From positions 1 through 64,000 of the forward strand of contig CAZAZP010000001.1 of assembly GCA_964489695.1 (NCBI GenBank): 64,000 nucleotides of DNA, given 5' to 3'. The translations under genes were made by a program, and so were the position numbers. Shown piece after piece: positions 17,374 to 25,936 of the stretch; positions within the stretch are counted from its first letter, which is position 1; each line of letters starts with the position of its first letter. This stretch comes from CAYUXU01 sp964489695. Its GTDB lineage: Bacteria > Bacillota_I > Bacilli_A > Erysipelotrichales > Erysipelotrichaceae. The notes below the pieces were generated by a model. That model was not told the DNA's origin, searched no databases, and saw only the letters and a list, made by a program, of their open reading frames with translations.

Positions 17374-18306
17374 ATGTCAGTTGTAACCATGCGCAAGCTA
17401 TTGGAAAGCGGGGTCCATTTCGGCCATCAAACTCGTCGTTGGAACCCAAAAATGAAAGAATTCATTTACACTTCCCGTAATGGAATTCACATTCTAGATT
17501 TAGAGAAAACGCAAGATTATTTGGATGTTGCTTATGGCAAGATGAAAGAAATTGCAGAACAAAGCGGGAAGGTGCTCTTTGTTGGTACCAAGAAACAAGC
17601 TCAAGCCACGGTCGTGGATGAAGCTTTACGTTCTGGTTCTTTTTATGTTAATCAACGGTGGTTAGGTGGTTTATTAACCAATTATCGGACGATCCAAAAA
17701 CGAATTCGTCGCTTAATTGAAATTGAAGAGATGGAAGCTAATGGATCAATCAATATTTATCCGAAAAAAGAAGTAGCTCAATTAAGAAAAGAAGCAGCTC
17801 GTTTAGAAAACTTCTTAGGCGGCATTAAAGAAATGCGTAAATTGCCTGATGCAGTATTTGTCGTTGATCCAACCGAAGATTATAATGCGGTCTTAGAAGC
17901 TAAGAAATTAAATATTCCAGTATTTGGAATTATTGATACTAACTGTGATCCTGAAATCTTAGATTATCCTATTCCAGCTAATGATGATGCGTTACGCTCA
18001 ATTAGAGTAATTGTCGCATTGATGGCTGATGCGATCGTGGAAAGCAAAGGCGGAATCTTAACCGTCGCTTATCAAGATCAAGATGAACCAGCGATTACCA
18101 TGAAAGATGTTATTATTAACGTCGAACGCCAAAATGAAGAAAACGAACGTCGTCGACGTCAACGTTATGAAGAAAGACGGAGTCGTGATACTCGTCGACC
18201 TGATCGTCGCCGCACCCCACGTCCAAATGACCGTCCCCAAACTGAAACAAGTAAGCCAGCAGAAGCTGTAGCTGAAACGAAAACAAAGGAGGGAACAGCT
18301 GAATGA
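17374..18306 (+). CDS. rpsB: Small ribosomal subunit protein uS2, with long charged tail
   Basis: 30S protein needed to recruit S1 or otherwise complete the platform. Residues 1-230 are normal S2 ([55 protein letters not shown]). After about residue 248 a low-complexity tail rich in Arg, Glu, Pro and Thr continues to residue 310, roughly 60 aa longer than usual S2. The tail has no frameshift signature and the stop overlaps the tsf start (ATGA), so it is a genuine part of the protein. rpsB-tsf-pyrH-frr is the standard order. Confidence 0.96.
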   Translation: MSVVTMRKLLESGVHFGHQTRRWNPKMKEFIYTSRNGIHILDLEKTQDYLDVAYGKMKEIAEQSGKVLFVGTKKQAQATVVDEALRSGSFYVNQRWLGGLLTNYRTIQKRIRRLIEIEEMEANGSINIYPKKEVAQLRKEAARLENFLGGIKEMRKLPDAVFVVDPTEDYNAVLEAKKLNIPVFGIIDTNCDPEILDYPIPANDDALRSIRVIVALMADAIVESKGGILTVAYQDQDEPAITMKDVIINVERQNEENERRRRQRYEERRSRDTRRPDRRRTPRPNDRPQTETSKPAEAVAETKTKEGTAE

Positions 18307-19184
18307 TTACTGCCGCAATGGTAAAAGAATTACGGGAAAAAACTGGCGCTGGAATTCTTGATTGTAAAAAAGCCTTAACGGAAACTGAAGGCGATATTGA
18401 AAAAGCCGTCCTTTGGCTAAGAGAAAAAGGTATTGCAACAGCTGCTAAAAAAGCTGGTCGGATTGCGGCGGAAGGGTTAAGTCGCGTCTTAGCGAAGGAT
18501 AACTCAGCTGTTTTATTGGAAATGAACAGTGAAACTGATTTTGTGGCTAAAAATGAATTATTTCTAAGCTTAATCGACAAAGTAGCTCAAGCTATTTTGA
18601 CTGCTCAACCAGCTGATTTAACCGCTGCTTTAGCTTTACCACTAGATAATGAAACGATTGAAGCAGCGATAACTCAAGCGACAGCCACGATTGGTGAACG
18701 GATTACTTTACGCCGCTTTACGCTAGTAAATAAGGAAGCTGACCAAAACTTTGGTCTTTATATGCATATGGGTGGAACGATTAGTGCCTTAGCTGTTACC
18801 GCTGGAAGTGATCAAGAAACCGCTAAGAATATCGCGATGCAAGTTGCTTCGATGTCGCCAAGCTTTGTTTCTAAAGATGAAATGAATAGTGCCTTTATTG
18901 AACAAGAACGTCAAGTTCAAAAAGAAATTGTGGCTAATGATGCTAGCTTAACTGGTAAGCCTGAAAAAGTATTGCAAGGGATTATCGAAGGTCGTTTAAA
19001 TAAATCATTAAAGGATTTATGCTTAGTTGACCAAGTTTACTTTAAAGAACCTGATCTTAGTATCGGTCAATATTTAAAAAATCAACAAGCAAGTGTCATT
19101 AAATTTGTCCGCTATGCGGTTGGTGAAGGCCTCGAAAAACGCGAAGATAATTTTGCTGCAGAAGTTTTAGCATTTGGTAAATAG
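18303..19184 (+). CDS. tsf: Elongation factor Ts
   Basis: Nucleotide exchange factor for EF-Tu. The 293-aa protein begins [25 protein letters not shown] (UBA-like domain) and has the core [11 protein letters not shown], then two dimerisation/core subdomains; HMGGTISAL lies near residue 155. It overlaps rpsB by 4 bases and is followed by a strong terminator, making rpsB-tsf a two-gene unit controlled by the rpsB leader. Confidence 0.97.
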   Translation: MITAAMVKELREKTGAGILDCKKALTETEGDIEKAVLWLREKGIATAAKKAGRIAAEGLSRVLAKDNSAVLLEMNSETDFVAKNELFLSLIDKVAQAILTAQPADLTAALALPLDNETIEAAITQATATIGERITLRRFTLVNKEADQNFGLYMHMGGTISALAVTAGSDQETAKNIAMQVASMSPSFVSKDEMNSAFIEQERQVQKEIVANDASLTGKPEKVLQGIIEGRLNKSLKDLCLVDQVYFKEPDLSIGQYLKNQQASVIKFVRYAVGEGLEKREDNFAAEVLAFGK

Positions 19185-19209
19185 AAAAGGCACGTTGTGC
19201 CTTTTTTTT
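19185..19209 (+). terminator. Intrinsic terminator after tsf
   Basis: AAAAGGCAC (19185-19193), 3-base loop, GTGCC plus T-run to 19209. It begins right after the tsf stop codon. Confidence 0.85.
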
Positions 19210-19235
19210 GCTCATTAGCTCAGAAAGGAAACGAT

Positions 19236-19946
19236 ATGTACCAACGAGTTTTATTGAAACTAAGTGGAGAAGCACTCTCCTCGCCTCAAAATCAAATTGA
19301 TCCGGAAATCGTTAAGAAAATCGCGCAAGAAATCAAAGAAGTCACTGATTTAGGTGTTGAACTAGCAATTGTAGTTGGTGGTGGAAACTTTATTCGCGGT
19401 AAAATGGTGCAAGAACATGGCTTAGACCGGGTCCAAGCTGACTACATGGGCATGTTAGCCACTATGATTAATGCTTTAGCCATTTCAAGTGCGTTAGAAA
19501 ATCTCGACGTACCAACCCGCGTGCAATCAGCAATCGAAATGAATAAGATTGCCGAGCCCTTTATTGTACGGCGAGCGATTCGCCATTTAGAGAAAAAACG
19601 TGTGGTAATCTTCGGTGCTGGCACGGGTAGCCCATTTTTCTCAACTGATACAACCGCGGCCTTAAGAGCTTCAGAGATTAAAGCTGATGTAATTTTAATG
19701 GCGAAAAATGGCGTGGATGGTGTCTATACTACTGATCCAAAAATTGACTTGACCGCTACTAAATATGATATACTTACTTATATTGAGATGCTCAAAAATA
19801 GCATTCAGGTAATGGATGCGACAGCTACGAGTATGTGCATGGAAAATAATATTGACTTAATTGTCTTCAATATGAACGAACCGGGCAATATTCTCAAAGT
19901 TGTTCAAGGTGAGGCATTAGGGACTAAAGTAACTAAGGAGGTATAG
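19236..19946 (+). CDS. pyrH: UMP kinase
   Basis: Phosphorylates UMP to UDP; hexameric amino-acid-kinase-fold enzyme, usually regulated by GTP and UTP. The 236-aa protein begins [13 protein letters not shown] and has [23 protein letters not shown] and [13 protein letters not shown]. The ATG at 19236 with AGAAAGGA is chosen; an upstream in-frame ATG at 19197 lies inside the tsf terminator. frr starts 1 base after its stop. Confidence 0.97.
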   Translation: MYQRVLLKLSGEALSSPQNQIDPEIVKKIAQEIKEVTDLGVELAIVVGGGNFIRGKMVQEHGLDRVQADYMGMLATMINALAISSALENLDVPTRVQSAIEMNKIAEPFIVRRAIRHLEKKRVVIFGAGTGSPFFSTDTTAALRASEIKADVILMAKNGVDGVYTTDPKIDLTATKYDILTYIEMLKNSIQVMDATATSMCMENNIDLIVFNMNEPGNILKVVQGEALGTKVTKEV

Positions 19947-19947
19947 A

Positions 19948-20490
19948 ATGAATTATTTGGAGCAAACCCGTGACAAAATGGCGAAGGCACTGGAGAAATT
20001 TGAACAAGAACTAGCTAATGTGCGGACTGGCCGGGCTAATGCGGCGATTTTAGAGCGGATTACTGTGGATTATTATGGCGAAATGACGCCGCTTAATCAA
20101 ATCGGCAGTATTACCGTCGTCGAAGGGCGCCAATTAGTCATCAAGCCTTATGATGGATCATTTTTAAAAGAAATTGAAAAAAGAATTAATATGAGTGACT
20201 TAGGTTTAGTACCAGTTAATGATGGGACAATCATTCGTTTAAATGTTCCTAGCTTAACGGAAGAAACCAGAAAGACCATCGTCAAAGGCTTAGGCAAAAC
20301 AACCGAAGAAGCTAAGATTGCGATTCGCAATGTTCGGCGGGATATTAATGATTTAGTCAAAAAAGATGCTGAGTTAAGTGAAAATATGCAAAAAGATTTA
20401 TACGAAGAAATTCAAAAAATTACGAATGACTATATTAAACAAATTGATGCTTTAACCGAAGTAAAATCGCAAGAAGTAATGACAATTTAG
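19948..20490 (+). CDS. frr: Ribosome recycling factor
   Basis: Splits post-termination ribosomes together with EF-G. The 180-aa protein is of normal length, with a three-helix bundle and a small beta domain: VRTGRANAAILERITVDYYG and GTIIRLNVPSLTEETR. The start has AAGGAGG. It is tightly packed between pyrH and uppS. Confidence 0.97.
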   Translation: MNYLEQTRDKMAKALEKFEQELANVRTGRANAAILERITVDYYGEMTPLNQIGSITVVEGRQLVIKPYDGSFLKEIEKRINMSDLGLVPVNDGTIIRLNVPSLTEETRKTIVKGLGKTTEEAKIAIRNVRRDINDLVKKDAELSENMQKDLYEEIQKITNDYIKQIDALTEVKSQEVMTI

Positions 20491-20498
20491 GTGGCTTG

Positions 20499-21200
20499 AT
20501 GGACCAACCTCTAAAACATTTAGCTATTATTATGGATGGTAATGGCCGTTGGGCCCAAGCTCAAGGTTTAAAACGGACCGCTGGACACTTAAAAGGTACC
20601 GAGAATGTTCGTGATATAGCTTTAGCTGCTAATCGGTTGGGGATTTCAGCATTAACTGTTTATGCATTTTCTACTGAAAACTGGCAACGACCATTAGATG
20701 AGATAAATTATTTAATGAAATTGCCAGCTTTGTTTTTTGAGAAGTATTTACCAGAATTAATGGCCAACCACATTAAAATTACGATGTTAGGTAGTTTTGA
20801 TCATGTCCCGTTGACTACTAGAAAAGTCTTAACTAAAGCCATTGAAGCAACTAAAAATAATGCTGGTATGACTTTGAATTTTGCTTTTAATTATGGTAGT
20901 AAAGCGGAAATTATTCAAGCCATTAACGAAATTATTTTAGCCAGTGAAAAAGGTCAACTAAAAAAACAAGTAACTGAATCAACTTTTGAGCAATATCTCT
21001 GGACGAAAGACTTACCACCAGTTGATCTTTTAATTAGAACTGGTGGCGATAAAAGACTATCGAATTTCTTATTATGGCAGCTAGCGTATGCCGAATTAAC
21101 TTTTATTGAGAAAGCTTGGCCAGAGTTTAATGCCAACGATTTAAATGAAATCGTGCTAGAATATAGCCAACGTCAACGACGTTTTGGGGGTCTAAAATGA
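20499..21200 (+). CDS. uppS: Undecaprenyl diphosphate synthase
   Basis: cis-Prenyltransferase that makes the C55 lipid carrier precursor for peptidoglycan and other wall polymers. The 233-aa protein has the pyrophosphate-binding IIMDGNGRWAQ, the AFSTENW block, and RTGGDKRLSNFLLWQLAYAEL. In this last motif the common SGE(Q) is replaced by GGDK, a small variation. ATG 20499 has AGGTGG upstream. It overlaps cdsA by 4 bases. Confidence 0.95.
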   Translation: MDQPLKHLAIIMDGNGRWAQAQGLKRTAGHLKGTENVRDIALAANRLGISALTVYAFSTENWQRPLDEINYLMKLPALFFEKYLPELMANHIKITMLGSFDHVPLTTRKVLTKAIEATKNNAGMTLNFAFNYGSKAEIIQAINEIILASEKGQLKKQVTESTFEQYLWTKDLPPVDLLIRTGGDKRLSNFLLWQLAYAELTFIEKAWPEFNANDLNEIVLEYSQRQRRFGGLK

Positions 21201-21970
21201 AACAAAGAGTGGTAACTGCAATTATCCTGATTGCGGTTTTAGCACCAGTTTTGTGGTGGGGTGGTTATCCCTTACATTTTACTTTAGCCCTGTTAGCAGC
21301 TTTGGCAGTTTATGAAATTTTGCATAGTATTGACCCAAAGGTTAACTGGCTAGGAGCGATTATTTTATTTTTGATGATTGAAACACTGACTTATTGTAAC
21401 AACTATAATTTTATTTATTATTTAGGTTTATTTATTGTCGGGGTATTTGTCTTACAAATTATTAACCGGGATGCAAATATCGGTCCAATGTCTTATGTAT
21501 TTTTGATTAGTGTTTTGATTTCGTTGGCTTTAAGGTCATTTATTGCAATTTATGATTCTTCTTTTAACTTATTTATTTTAATTTTAATTAGTAATTATTT
21601 AGGTGATACCGGCGCTTATTTGATTGGTTCCACTTTAGGAAAAAAGAAATTGATTCCTGAAATATCCCCGAAAAAGACTGTGGAAGGCTTTTATGGTGGC
21701 TTTATTTTTGCTTTTATTTTTGCCTTAATTTATGGACTTTGGGTCTTAAAACTTAGTTTATTAAAAGCTCTGATCAGTGGGCTAGTGGTTGGAATTGCGG
21801 GTCAAATCGGTGACTTATCTTTCAGTGTATTAAAACGTAAATTTAAAATTAAAGATTTTGGTTCAATCTTACCGGGTCATGGTGGAGTTTTAGATCGGAT
21901 CGATAGCTTAATTTTCAATTTATTGATTTTTTATAGTGTTTGGGAGTTAATTTCAAGATGGAGCATTTAG
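21197..21970 (+). CDS. cdsA: Phosphatidate cytidylyltransferase
   Basis: Makes CDP-diacylglycerol, the precursor of phosphatidylglycerol and cardiolipin. The 257-aa protein is a polytopic membrane protein with about seven to eight hydrophobic segments. The family signature is at its C-terminus: SVLKRKFKIKDFGSILPGHGGVLDRIDSL. Two conserved aspartates lie in the signature. It overlaps uppS at the start and dxr at the end, as in the standard uppS-cdsA-dxr-rseP order. Confidence 0.96.
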   Translation: MKQRVVTAIILIAVLAPVLWWGGYPLHFTLALLAALAVYEILHSIDPKVNWLGAIILFLMIETLTYCNNYNFIYYLGLFIVGVFVLQIINRDANIGPMSYVFLISVLISLALRSFIAIYDSSFNLFILILISNYLGDTGAYLIGSTLGKKKLIPEISPKKTVEGFYGGFIFAFIFALIYGLWVLKLSLLKALISGLVVGIAGQIGDLSFSVLKRKFKIKDFGSILPGHGGVLDRIDSLIFNLLIFYSVWELISRWSI

Positions 21971-23106
21971 TTCTTTTAGGAGCTACCGGTTCCATCGGTC
22001 AACAAACGCTGGAAGTTATCCGACAGCATCCAACTTTATTTAAATTATATGGAGTTAGTGCAGGTAATAATATTACAGCTTTAATATCGATTATTACGGA
22101 GTTTAAGCCAGAACACGTCTGTGTTAAGGAAGTAGCTGATATGGCTAAGTTGGCACGAACTTTTCCTGGCACTAAATTTTACTTTGGGGAGAAGGGGCTA
22201 GAACAACTAGCGACCTTAGCTAAAACAACAAAATTAATTAATGCTTTAATCGGTTTTGTCGGTTTAAAACCAACTTTATTAGCAATTGAAGCAGGGATTG
22301 ATATTGCTTTAGCTAATAAAGAAACTTTAGTTGTAGCAGGTAAATTAGTAACCGAGTTAGCGCAAAAACATCAAGTAAAGCTTTTACCAATTGATAGTGA
22401 ACACTCAGCTATTTTTCAGTGCTTACAAGGTAATCAAACTAAGGATGTACGACAATTAATTATCACCGCTTCCGGTGGTAGTTTCCGCCAGAAAAAGCGC
22501 TCGGAGCTAAAAGATGTTAGTGTTAAAGAGGCGTTAGCTCATCCTAATTGGCAAATGGGGGCGAAAATTACGATTGATAGTGCTACGATGATGAATAAGG
22601 GCTTAGAAGTCATCGAAGCCCATTGGTTATTTAATTTACCCTATGAGAAAATCAGTGTCTTACTCCATCCGGAAAGTATTGTTCATTCTTTGGTTGAATT
22701 TATTGATAATTCACTCTTAGCTCAATTGGGTACCGCTAATATGCTGGTTCCAATCCAATATGCGTTAACTTATCCGAAACGTTACCCATTAGCTATAACT
22801 GAAACCTTAGATTTGGCAAAGGTAGCAACTTTAAATTTTAGTGAACTTGATCAAACCCGTTTTCCTTTTATCAAATTAGCTTATCAGGTTGGTGAAAAAG
22901 GTGGTAATTTACCTGCGATTATGAATGGAGCTAATGAGGCAGCGGTGGCGTTATTTCTGGCCGAAAAGATTGATTTTTTAAAGATTGAAGAGTTAGTCTT
23001 CGCTGCTTGTAAGAACTTACCATTTATTGCGGAACCAACTTTAGCTGAAATTATCGCTGCTGATCAAGCCGCTCGAACATTTGTGCTGGCATCAGTGAAG
23101 GAGTAA
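21958..23106 (+). CDS. dxr: 1-deoxy-D-xylulose 5-phosphate reductoisomerase
   Basis: Second step of the MEP isoprenoid pathway, making 2-C-methylerythritol 4-phosphate with NADPH. The 382-aa protein has the NADPH loop LLGATGSIGQQTL, ALANKETLVVAG, DSEHSAIFQCLQ, TASGGSFR and NKGLEVIEAHWLF. The ATG at 21958, with GGGAG upstream, lies within the end of cdsA. Its presence shows that isoprenoids are made by the MEP route, feeding UppS encoded two genes upstream. Confidence 0.96.
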   Translation: MEHLVLLGATGSIGQQTLEVIRQHPTLFKLYGVSAGNNITALISIITEFKPEHVCVKEVADMAKLARTFPGTKFYFGEKGLEQLATLAKTTKLINALIGFVGLKPTLLAIEAGIDIALANKETLVVAGKLVTELAQKHQVKLLPIDSEHSAIFQCLQGNQTKDVRQLIITASGGSFRQKKRSELKDVSVKEALAHPNWQMGAKITIDSATMMNKGLEVIEAHWLFNLPYEKISVLLHPESIVHSLVEFIDNSLLAQLGTANMLVPIQYALTYPKRYPLAITETLDLAKVATLNFSELDQTRFPFIKLAYQVGEKGGNLPAIMNGANEAAVALFLAEKIDFLKIEELVFAACKNLPFIAEPTLAEIIAADQAARTFVLASVKE

Positions 23107-23109
23107 TTA

Positions 23110-24189
23110 ATGACATTCATTTATTTTATTTTAATTTTAAGTATCGTGGTCTTTGTCCACGAATTAGGCCACTTATTAGTAGCAAAAATGTTTCATGTTT
23201 ATTGTTATGAGTTTGCGTTGGGCTTTGGCCCAGTTTTATTTAGTTTTCAAGGTAAAGAAACTAAATATAGTTTAAGATTAATTCCTTTTGGTGGATTTGT
23301 CTCCATGGCTGGTGAATCTAAGCCAACTGAAGAAGCAGTTGAGATTGAGTTTAAACGGACGATTAAAGGAATTAGCCCATTAAAACGCATTTTTGTGATG
23401 TTAGCAGGTATTTTGATGAACTTAGTTTTAGCGATGGCAATCTTCATTAGTATTTTTATGATTACTAAGGTTGAAGTTCTTCCACCACCCGCAATTATTG
23501 GACAAGTTCAAGTTGGCTCACCTGCTGAACAGGCTGGGATTTTAGTTAATGATGAGATCATCAGTGTCCTTTATCCTGATGGAACGATGATTAAGCCGAA
23601 AACTTTTTATGATTTATTAGAATTTCAACCCACGGATACAACTTTTAAAGTTAGTTATGAAATTAAACGTGGTACTATAAACTTAACTTTTAAAATTACT
23701 CCTATTTATGACACCGAAAGTGGGCGTTATTTAATCGGCATTTCCGCTTTACCGGCCACCATTAAAGAATTAAGTTTTACACAACGAATTACTACTGGTA
23801 TCCAGGAGACGTTTACGATGATTAAAATGGTCGCAATGGCGTTACTTAATTTATTGCGTGGTATTGGTTTAAATCAATTAAGCGGACCCTTAGGCATCAT
23901 GCAAACGACGGGTGAAGTCATGGGCCAAGCTAGGAGCTTACAAGAAACGATTTTGATGTTTTTAAGTTTAACGGGCTCAATTTCTATCAATGTCGCGCTG
24001 TTTAACCTTTTACCGGTCCCAGCATTTGACGGTGGGCGGGTCATCTTGACGTTAGCTGAAATCATTAAAGGTGGACCACTTGATCCAAAATGGGAAGAAC
24101 GGTTAATTGTTGGTAGTTTCTTCTTGTTATTGTTACTTTTTATTTTCATTACTTATCAAGATGTTCTAAAAATATTCTTTGGAGGTTAG
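23110..24189 (+). CDS. rseP: Site-2 intramembrane metalloprotease RseP/RasP
   Basis: Zinc protease that cuts transmembrane segments of anti-sigma factors and leftover signal peptides. The 359-aa protein has HELGH (His17, Glu18, His21) in the first membrane segment, a single PDZ domain (about 125-210, GSPAEQAGILVNDEI) and the second metal site in NLLPVPAFDGGRV (about residue 300), with final membrane segments after it. In Bacillus proS and polC follow; here galE follows and polC is far away. Confidence 0.95.
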   Translation: MTFIYFILILSIVVFVHELGHLLVAKMFHVYCYEFALGFGPVLFSFQGKETKYSLRLIPFGGFVSMAGESKPTEEAVEIEFKRTIKGISPLKRIFVMLAGILMNLVLAMAIFISIFMITKVEVLPPPAIIGQVQVGSPAEQAGILVNDEIISVLYPDGTMIKPKTFYDLLEFQPTDTTFKVSYEIKRGTINLTFKITPIYDTESGRYLIGISALPATIKELSFTQRITTGIQETFTMIKMVAMALLNLLRGIGLNQLSGPLGIMQTTGEVMGQARSLQETILMFLSLTGSISINVALFNLLPVPAFDGGRVILTLAEIIKGGPLDPKWEERLIVGSFFLLLLLFIFITYQDVLKIFFGG

Positions 24190-24190
24190 T

Positions 24191-25192
24191 ATGCAAATTT
24201 TAGTCACTGGTGGTTTAGGGTATATTGGCAGTCATACAGTAGTCGAATTAATCCAAGCTGGTTATGAAGTAGTAATTATCGATAATCTAGTTAACGCTGA
24301 ATTGGCAGTTTTAAAGAACTTAGAAACGATTACTAATACTACTATTACTTTTTATCAAATTGATTTAACTGAAAAAGATAAGTTAGAACAAGTCTTTTCG
24401 CAACACCATTTTGCAGGAGTAATTCATTTTGCTGGTTATAAAGCAGTGGGTGAATCGGTTGAAAATCCCCTAAAATATTATCAAAACAATTTGGTTAGTA
24501 GCTTAAACCTGTTATTTATGCTTGAGAAATACCAGGTTGAACAACTAATTTTTAGTTCCTCCGCGACGGTTTATGGTGATCCCGTAAGTGTACCAATTAA
24601 AGAATCTGCAAAAATATCTCCCACTAATCCCTATGGTCAAACTAAAGCCATGATTGAAACAATGATGCAAGATTATGTCATAGCCCATCCGCAAACTAGT
24701 ATTGTTTCCTTGCGGTATTTTAATCCAGTCGGAGCGCATAAGTCTGGTTTAATCGGAGAAAAACCGAAAGGAACTCCCAATAACTTATTTCCTTATATGG
24801 CGCAAGTGACTAGAGGAGAACGGGATTATCTGCGAGTTTTTGGAGCGGATTATCCAACTAAAGATGGCACTGGGGTACGCGATTATCTACATATTACCGA
24901 TTTAGCCTTAGGTCATATAAAAGCTTTAGCATATACAAAAAAACATCCTGGCATCCAGTTTATTAATTTAGGGACTGGTCAAGGATATTCGGTCTTGGAA
25001 GTGATAGTAGCTTTTAGCGAAACTAACCAAGTGACGATACCTTATCAGATTTTTGCTCGTCGACCGGGTGATATCGCCATTTGTTATGCAGATCCAAGTT
25101 TAGCGAAACAATTACTAAACTGGGAAACTCAATTTGACTTAGCAGCAATGTGCCGCGATCTTTGGTATTTTTATCAGAAGAATAGTGTTTAA
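24191..25192 (+). CDS. galE: UDP-glucose 4-epimerase
   Basis: Interconverts UDP-glucose and UDP-galactose in the Leloir pathway and supplies sugar donors for surface polymers. The 333-aa short-chain dehydrogenase-type protein has the NAD loop VTGGLGYIGSHTV, the catalytic Ser in FSSSATVYG, YxxxK in NPYGQTK, and RPGDIA near the C-terminus. ATG 24191 has GGAGG upstream. The other Leloir genes found here, galM and galK, lie about 13 kb away, and no galT is visible. It ends 2 bases before the end of the convergent repressor gene. Confidence 0.93.
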   Translation: MQILVTGGLGYIGSHTVVELIQAGYEVVIIDNLVNAELAVLKNLETITNTTITFYQIDLTEKDKLEQVFSQHHFAGVIHFAGYKAVGESVENPLKYYQNNLVSSLNLLFMLEKYQVEQLIFSSSATVYGDPVSVPIKESAKISPTNPYGQTKAMIETMMQDYVIAHPQTSIVSLRYFNPVGAHKSGLIGEKPKGTPNNLFPYMAQVTRGERDYLRVFGADYPTKDGTGVRDYLHITDLALGHIKALAYTKKHPGIQFINLGTGQGYSVLEVIVAFSETNQVTIPYQIFARRPGDIAICYADPSLAKQLLNWETQFDLAAMCRDLWYFYQKNSV

Positions 25193-25194
25193 GT

Positions 25195-25782
25195 TTAAAA
25201 TTCAACTTTAGTATATAAAACTTGGCCCAAAATTATCACGGGTAGCTTTTCTATTTCGCTTAAAGTAAAATAACGGTGCGGAACAGTTGGATTAGCAGCT
25301 TCTAAAATTAAAACGTCATCTTTCTTGATGACTTTTTTTACGGTAGCTTCATCCCCATTAATTAAAACAACCGCAATACTGCCCGAAGGGACATCACTAG
25401 TGGCTTTAACATAAATTAAACTACCAGGGTAAATTTGTGCATTGACCATCGAATCACCAGTAACTCTTAAAAAGTAATCACCCTTAACCGCATCGGTTGG
25501 TGAAACAATCAAATAATCTTCAATATTTTCAACAGCGGTTAAATTATAGCCCGCTTTGATTGTACCTAATAAAGGTTTGACTAAATTATAGTTAAGATAT
25601 TGATCAACATCTAGTTCGAAGTACTGACTTAAGTTTTCTTTGGCTTCACTATTTAAACTTTTGATTTCACCTGATTCCCAACGACTTAAAGTCACTCGAT
25701 TAATACCGATAGCTTTAGCGAATTCAGTATTATTTAAGCCAGATTTATATTTAAAATAAGCAATTAAATCTTTTAATTCCAT
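25195..25782 (-). CDS. XRE-family S24 (LexA/CI-like) self-cleaving repressor
   Basis: The 195-aa protein has an N-terminal helix-turn-helix (residues 4-55, NNTEFAKAIGINRVTLSRWE) and a C-terminal S24 peptidase domain. All autoproteolysis parts are present: the Ala77-Gly78 cleavage pair in GTIKAGYNL, Ser111 in TGDSMVNAQIYPG and Lys149 in GDEATVKKV. LexA, lambda CI and UmuD families use these for RecA-stimulated self-cleavage. The DNA-binding domain is phage-repressor-like, not the winged helix of LexA. It is divergent from a Y-family polymerase, implying that it represses that gene and itself and releases them on DNA damage. AGGAG precedes the start. No phage genes are nearby. Confidence 0.88.
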   Translation of the reverse strand: MELKDLIAYFKYKSGLNNTEFAKAIGINRVTLSRWESGEIKSLNSEAKENLSQYFELDVDQYLNYNLVKPLLGTIKAGYNLTAVENIEDYLIVSPTDAVKGDYFLRVTGDSMVNAQIYPGSLIYVKATSDVPSGSIAVVLINGDEATVKKVIKKDDVLILEAANPTVPHRYFTLSEIEKLPVIILGQVLYTKVEF

Positions 25783-25803
25783 TTGAGTACTCCTATCTGC
25801 ACT

Positions 25804-25832
25804 ATTGTATCGTAAAATGGTTTATAATGCAA
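25804..25832 (-). promoter_or_regulatory. Promoter of the S24 repressor
   Basis: On the minus strand TTGCAT (25827-25832), 17 bases, then TACAAT (25804-25809). The -35 is part of a GTTGCAT element also seen at the polymerase promoter. Confidence 0.65.
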
Positions 25833-25895
25833 CTAAATGATAGTTATAAAGGTTTATAGCAATAATATGTTGCGTTATTACTTGAAATATGCAAC
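25827..25895. promoter_or_regulatory. Candidate operator cluster for the S24 repressor
   Basis: ATGCAAC occurs at 25827-25833 (overlapping the repressor -35) and at 25889-25895 (just after the polymerase -35). An inverted GTTGC lies at 25869-25873. Short palindromes AACTA-N5-TAGTT (25831-25845) and TATAAA-GG-TTTATA (25845-25858) lie between. Binding by the adjacent repressor is inferred from repeats and placement only. Confidence 0.45.
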
Positions 25896-25910
25896 AGTTA
25901 CCTTTATAAT
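25882..25910 (+). promoter_or_regulatory. Promoter of the Y-family polymerase
   Basis: TTGAAA (25882-25887), 17-base spacer, TATAAT (25905-25910). The spacer contains a candidate operator half-site. Confidence 0.75.
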
Positions 25911-25936
25911 GAGTTTACTAGTAAAGGGGGATAGCA

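Noticed and set aside
18116..18580. 154-codon minus-strand frame across the rpsB tail and tsf
   Set aside because: It is the complement of the Arg-rich S2 tail and tsf, both firmly identified, so it is a shadow frame.
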